From positions 62,001 through 126,000 of the forward strand of contig JBPBQV010000010.1 in the NCBI GenBank assembly GCA_050955045.1: 64,000 nt of DNA. The letters run 5' to 3'. The notes beneath the pieces were generated by a model. That model worked only from the letters and a program-made list of their open reading frames with translations, had not been told where the DNA came from and made no database searches. Shown here piece after piece: positions 60,937 to 64,000 of this stretch. Numbering within the stretch: the stretch's first letter is position 1; each line of letters starts with the position of its first letter. A program made the translations under genes and the position numbers. The DNA is from Mucilaginibacter_A sp050955045 (GTDB taxonomy: Bacteria > Bacteroidota > Bacteroidia > Sphingobacteriales > Sphingobacteriaceae).

Positions 60937-63657
60937 CTATTTCAAAAGCTGATCGAACAATAAAGAAACATAGTAGACCGAACCAATTTGCGGGTTGCCA
61001 TAAGAAGTAAAATAAATTTTGTTGAGAATATTAGATCCGCCAACTTTTAAAGTACATTTTGCCGAAGTAATTTTATAAGAAACCTGCGCATCAACCGTTC
61101 CGAAAGCCGGTACAATGCCGGTTGCAAAAGGAGATTCCCATAAAAACTGATCCTGCCAGCGGTACTGCACGTTAAAGCCAATATTTTTATAAATATCACG
61201 ACTGTTGATACCCAAATTATAGCGATAAGCCGGTGTATTATATTGATTAATCAATCCATTGCTGGCACTGCTCAGCTTATTGTAAGAAACATTGCCGGTT
61301 AAATTAAACTGATATAACTGGTAATCTGCACCAACCGCAAAACCATTGGTTTTAACTTTTGCCGGATTGTTTACAGTAGTTGTAAAAACCTGATAATTAG
61401 CTAAACCAGCCGGATTTGCAGGCGTTGGGTTTTGAATGAGTATCTGATTGGAAATAAAGTTTTTATACTGATTGAAGTAGTAATAAGCATCCAGCAAAAG
61501 CTTACTGCTAACCAAGCCTTTATAACCAACTTCGTAAGCCTGTACACTCTCTGGTTTTAAATTGCTAAAAGTATATTGTTGCAAAGCAGCAGCATTACCG
61601 GTTGCGCTAAATTGCCGAAAACTTTGCAGCGTATACCCTTTGTTGCTGTTTAAATTGTACTTATCAATCAGTTCCGGCAAGCCACCAATAATACGTGTAT
61701 TTGGGCGCACCAATAAATCAATGTACTGGTTTTGTGTGGTTGGATTACGATAACCAGTTTGATAAGAAACTCTAATATTATTATTTGGCAAAACAGTATA
61801 AACGCCAGAAAAACGTGGCGTAAACTGTCCGTCAAAATTCTGATTTTTATCATAACGCAGCGAACCTGTTAATTTTAATTTATCAGCAAAAAGCTTTTTA
61901 ACTATCTGTGTGTAAGCTCCTACTTCGTTGATATTAATACTTCTGGTTAAATCGTCAAACAACGTTCCGTCAGAATGGAGTTTATAAACGCGATAGTTCG
62001 CGCCTACCAAAACATCAACCACATTGTTTAACAATTTAGAAAAGTTGTACATACCTTCTGCATTATACAAATTAGATTTATCGTTGAATTTTGCACCGCC
62101 ACCGGGACCGATTGTTTTATTCGTTATCTGATTTTTTAAAGTTTGAAATGCTTCGGAACCGGGCTGCGGACGGCCATTATCTGCAATAGCACGCGCAATT
62201 TGCTGCGCCACAGCATCACTTTGCGGTCCGGTTAATCCAACAGGTATTAAAACTAATGGGCTTCCTAAACGGGCACCATTGTATGCTTGTGCAAAATGTG
62301 TAAACCAGGTTGTTGAAGGTTTCCAATATTCGTTAATTAAAGTACCTAAAGCTGTTGCATTATAGGCATCGCCAGAACGTTCTTGCGTGGTATAACCTCT
62401 TAAAAAGAAATCAGAACCTCTCAATTCTAATTTATACTGGCCTAACGTAAAGTTTTTTAAAGAATAACGATCCGAACCGGTATAAACCGAAGTACCAATA
62501 CCATAATTAGCTTGTGCTATGGCTTCTAAATGATCATTAAATTTATAATGCAAAGCACCTAAAGTTTTAATGGATTTAGTTCCATAATCAACCAAAGCAT
62601 TTTCATTATAGCCGGTACGCGAAATGGTTTGTCCGTTTAATAAACCTGCTGTGGCACCAAAAGTCGTATTAATCTCATCACCATAAACGTTTACACCATC
62701 GTAATTCGGATCGGTTGTACGCGTACCATTTTTGATTGTCGAGTTCAAACGATTATAATCTGTATAATTTCGGGCTTGCCAATCGTTTGCTTTCAGGTAA
62801 GAGAAATCAATTTTAAAAGCAAAACGATTGTTAAACGCTTTGGCATAACGCAAACTGTAATCATTATAAACGGAAGCTTTTTGTTGCTTATCATTGATGT
62901 GATTTAAACCAGTTTTAAGTTGAACACTTAAACCCTGATACGTGAACGGACTTTTTGAAGTCATCAGCAAAGTTCCGTTAATTCCGCCTGCTCCGTATAA
63001 TGCAGAAGAAGCGCCGGGAAGCAGTTCGGCATTATCTACGTCCAGTTCAGAAAGTCCTACAATATTGCCAATAGAAAAATTTAAACCTGGCGCCTGATTA
63101 TCCATTCCATCAACATATTGGTTAAAACGTTCGTTTCCGTTACTGTTAAAGCCGCGTGTATTGATTGATTTAAAAGTTAAACTCTGCGCACTTAACTCCA
63201 CACCTTTTAAATTGGCCAAAGCATCATAAAAAGAAGGTGCGGCAGATTGTTGGATTGCTGCGGCACTCATGCGCTCGATAGAAACCGGCGATTCTAAAAT
63301 CCGTTCCGGCGTACGGGAAGCTGCAACTACTACTTCCTGACCTAAAATCCCCTGCTGGTTTAATTCAAAATTGAGGTTAATAGAAGAACCAGAAATCTGC
63401 TGCTCTACAGTTTGATAACCAATGTAGGAAACAACCAAAGTAAAAGGTTTTTGCTTAGTTGTTTTGAAGCTGAAACGGCCTGAGGCATCTGTAGAAGTAC
63501 CCGAACCGCCTTTTACCGATATACTTACGCCAACCAGTTTTTCTTTAGAGGTTTTATCGGAAACGGTGCCCGAAACGGTTGTTTGCGCAGATAATTTTGC
63601 TACAGAAAAAACTACAAAAATAAACGCACAAATACTGTGGGTAAAAATTTTACTCAT
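60937..63657 (-). CDS. TonB-dependent receptor with carboxypeptidase-like N-terminal domain
   Basis: A 906-residue outer-membrane receptor with a signal of about 25 residues. A CarboxypepD-reg-like domain follows (about 26-110, TVSGTVSDKTSKEKLVGVSISVKGG), then a plug domain (VVVAASRTPERILESPVSIERM, INTRGFNSNGNERFNQYVDGMDNQAPG) and a beta barrel of many strands ending in SVYYVSLLFDQLLK. There is no SusD-type gene beside it, so it is not a classical SusCD pair. The GH43 and GH5 genes follow directly on the same strand, suggesting uptake linked to their products. Confidence 0.92.
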   Translation of the reverse strand: MSKIFTHSICAFIFVVFSVAKLSAQTTVSGTVSDKTSKEKLVGVSISVKGGSGTSTDASGRFSFKTTKQKPFTLVVSYIGYQTVEQQISGSSINLNFELNQQGILGQEVVVAASRTPERILESPVSIERMSAAAIQQSAAPSFYDALANLKGVELSAQSLTFKSINTRGFNSNGNERFNQYVDGMDNQAPGLNFSIGNIVGLSELDVDNAELLPGASSALYGAGGINGTLLMTSKSPFTYQGLSVQLKTGLNHINDKQQKASVYNDYSLRYAKAFNNRFAFKIDFSYLKANDWQARNYTDYNRLNSTIKNGTRTTDPNYDGVNVYGDEINTTFGATAGLLNGQTISRTGYNENALVDYGTKSIKTLGALHYKFNDHLEAIAQANYGIGTSVYTGSDRYSLKNFTLGQYKLELRGSDFFLRGYTTQERSGDAYNATALGTLINEYWKPSTTWFTHFAQAYNGARLGSPLVLIPVGLTGPQSDAVAQQIARAIADNGRPQPGSEAFQTLKNQITNKTIGPGGGAKFNDKSNLYNAEGMYNFSKLLNNVVDVLVGANYRVYKLHSDGTLFDDLTRSININEVGAYTQIVKKLFADKLKLTGSLRYDKNQNFDGQFTPRFSGVYTVLPNNNIRVSYQTGYRNPTTQNQYIDLLVRPNTRIIGGLPELIDKYNLNSNKGYTLQSFRQFSATGNAAALQQYTFSNLKPESVQAYEVGYKGLVSSKLLLDAYYYFNQYKNFISNQILIQNPTPANPAGLANYQVFTTTVNNPAKVKTNGFAVGADYQLYQFNLTGNVSYNKLSSASNGLINQYNTPAYRYNLGINSRDIYKNIGFNVQYRWQDQFLWESPFATGIVPAFGTVDAQVSYKITSAKCTLKVGGSNILNKIYFTSYGNPQIGSVYYVSLLFDQLLK

Positions 63658-63709
63658 AAATTAATGTTAAGTTTAGGTTGAATTAGAAACTTAAAGTTAA
63701 ATAAGTTTC

Positions 63710-63734
63710 AGCAAAAAAAGTCAATTTTTTTGCT
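63710..63734. terminator. A+T-only hairpin before the TonB receptor gene
   Basis: AGCAAAAAAA and TTTTTTTGCT form a ten-base perfect stem with a five-base loop, about 90 bases past the lpxB stop. It could terminate lpxB transcription on the minus strand. The next bases are the iterated word. Confidence 0.5.
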
Positions 63735-63806
63735 GATAAAAGAAGTATTTTTAGAAAAAATAGATGTTTAAACTTGATTACCAGAAAGTTGAGAATACTT
63801 CTTTTA
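63735..63806. repeat. Inverted pair of the GATAAAAGAAG word
   Basis: GATAAAAGAAGTATT at 63735-63749 (exact) and AATACTTCTTTTA at 63794-63806 (the 13 bases shown match) lie between lpxB and the TonB receptor gene. Confidence 0.6.
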
Positions 63807-63824
63807 GCGCATTTTTCTCTAAAT

Positions 63825-64000
63825 TTACTTTTGGAGATAACCAATCATTAAATCAGCAGTTTTTGCAGATGCACCAGCTTCGCCCATTTTTTCATCCAAC
63901 GAATTATAATTATCAAGCATCGCTTTTCGATAAGTTTGATCATGCAGCAAAAGCTTTAACTCTGTACTGATTTTTTCGGGCGTGCAATCTTGTTGAATTA
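63825..64000 (-). CDS. lpxB: Lipid-A-disaccharide synthase, C-terminal end only
   Basis: The last 58 codons of a minus-strand gene whose start lies beyond the window. The peptide IQQDCTPEKISTELKLLL, RKAMLDNYNSLDEKMGEAGAS and KTADLMIGYLQK matches the end of LpxB, with the GASxKTAxLM pattern of the family. LpxB joins UDP-diacylglucosamine and lipid X in lipid A synthesis at the inner membrane. The plus-strand reading frame over the same bases is not coding. Confidence 0.88.
   Translation of the reverse strand, partial: IQQDCTPEKISTELKLLLHDQTYRKAMLDNYNSLDEKMGEAGASAKTADLMIGYLQK

Noticed and set aside
63764..63970. A 68-residue plus-strand open frame at the right end
   Set aside because: The opposite strand of the same bases encodes the clear C-terminal end of LpxB, so this frame is a shadow.

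Overview
The window is A+T-rich chromosomal DNA from a member of the Bacteroidota, most likely the family Sphingobacteriaceae (Pedobacter/Mucilaginibacter-like). This rests on gldA/gldF/gldG-type ABC transporter genes, promoters of the TTTG-N19-TAnnTTTG type, start codons mostly without Shine-Dalgarno sequences, a TonB-dependent receptor beside GH43 and GH5 glycoside hydrolases, DUF4397 lipoproteins, an OlsF-type two-domain aminolipid synthase and a tufB-secE-nusG-rplKAJL-rpoBC block. I see no phage, no insertion sequence with a transposase, no CRISPR array and no rRNA.

Positions 1-15124 hold a surface-polysaccharide cluster transcribed on the minus strand. In transcription order it has UDP-galactopyranose mutase (glf), a DUF3467 protein, a shortened BY-kinase, the four CDP-3,6-dideoxyhexose genes ddhD-ddhA-ddhB-ddhC, a Wza-like exporter with SLBB repeats, a Wzz/Wzc-like chain-length protein with a run of 11 G in its coding strand, a Wzx-like flippase, an uncharacterised protein, a Wzy-like polymerase and a GT2 glycosyltransferase cut by the window edge. 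Positions 15374-30285 are core information-processing genes: rpoC, rpoB, rplL, rplJ, rplA, rplK, nusG, secE, tRNA-Trp, tuf, four tRNAs (Thr-GGT, Gly-TCC, Tyr-GTA, Thr-TGT), a hibernation factor, a Xer-type recombinase and rpsU.

Positions 30389-44518 are mixed housekeeping: a helix-hairpin-helix protein, OlsF-like acyltransferase, an Mpo1-like membrane protein, rny, a strong 6S RNA candidate, zapA with a small coiled-coil partner, pheT, radC, rpsT, a zinc-dependent phospholipase/nuclease-like protein, DedA, two DUF4397 proteins and dnaN. Positions 44555-53264 carry gldG, gldF, an outer-membrane protein, gldA, glyS, a Dabb protein and an M16 peptidase pair. The right end (53514-64000) holds small membrane proteins, a membrane-anchored DEDDh exonuclease overlapping a cNMP/CBS/DUF294 nucleotidyltransferase gene, an MFS transporter, GH5, GH43, a TonB-dependent receptor and the 3' end of lpxB.

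The most unusual signal is not a gene. A short word, GATAAAAGAAG followed by C/T-A-T, recurs on both strands throughout the window. It is concentrated in intergenic DNA and often forms inverted pairs. A sister word, TAAAAACAG followed by C/T-A, is scattered mainly over the right half. Density, orientation and inverted pairing resemble uptake-signal or other genome-wide iterated words, for which I know of no description in this phylum. Other points worth a second look are the poly-G tract in the chain-length gene, the kinase lacking its periplasmic domain, the 6S RNA candidate beside zapA, a strong and possibly sequestered Shine-Dalgarno sequence before rpsU, the membrane-tethered exonuclease/nucleotidyltransferase pair, and an Mpo1-like protein lacking the family histidines.
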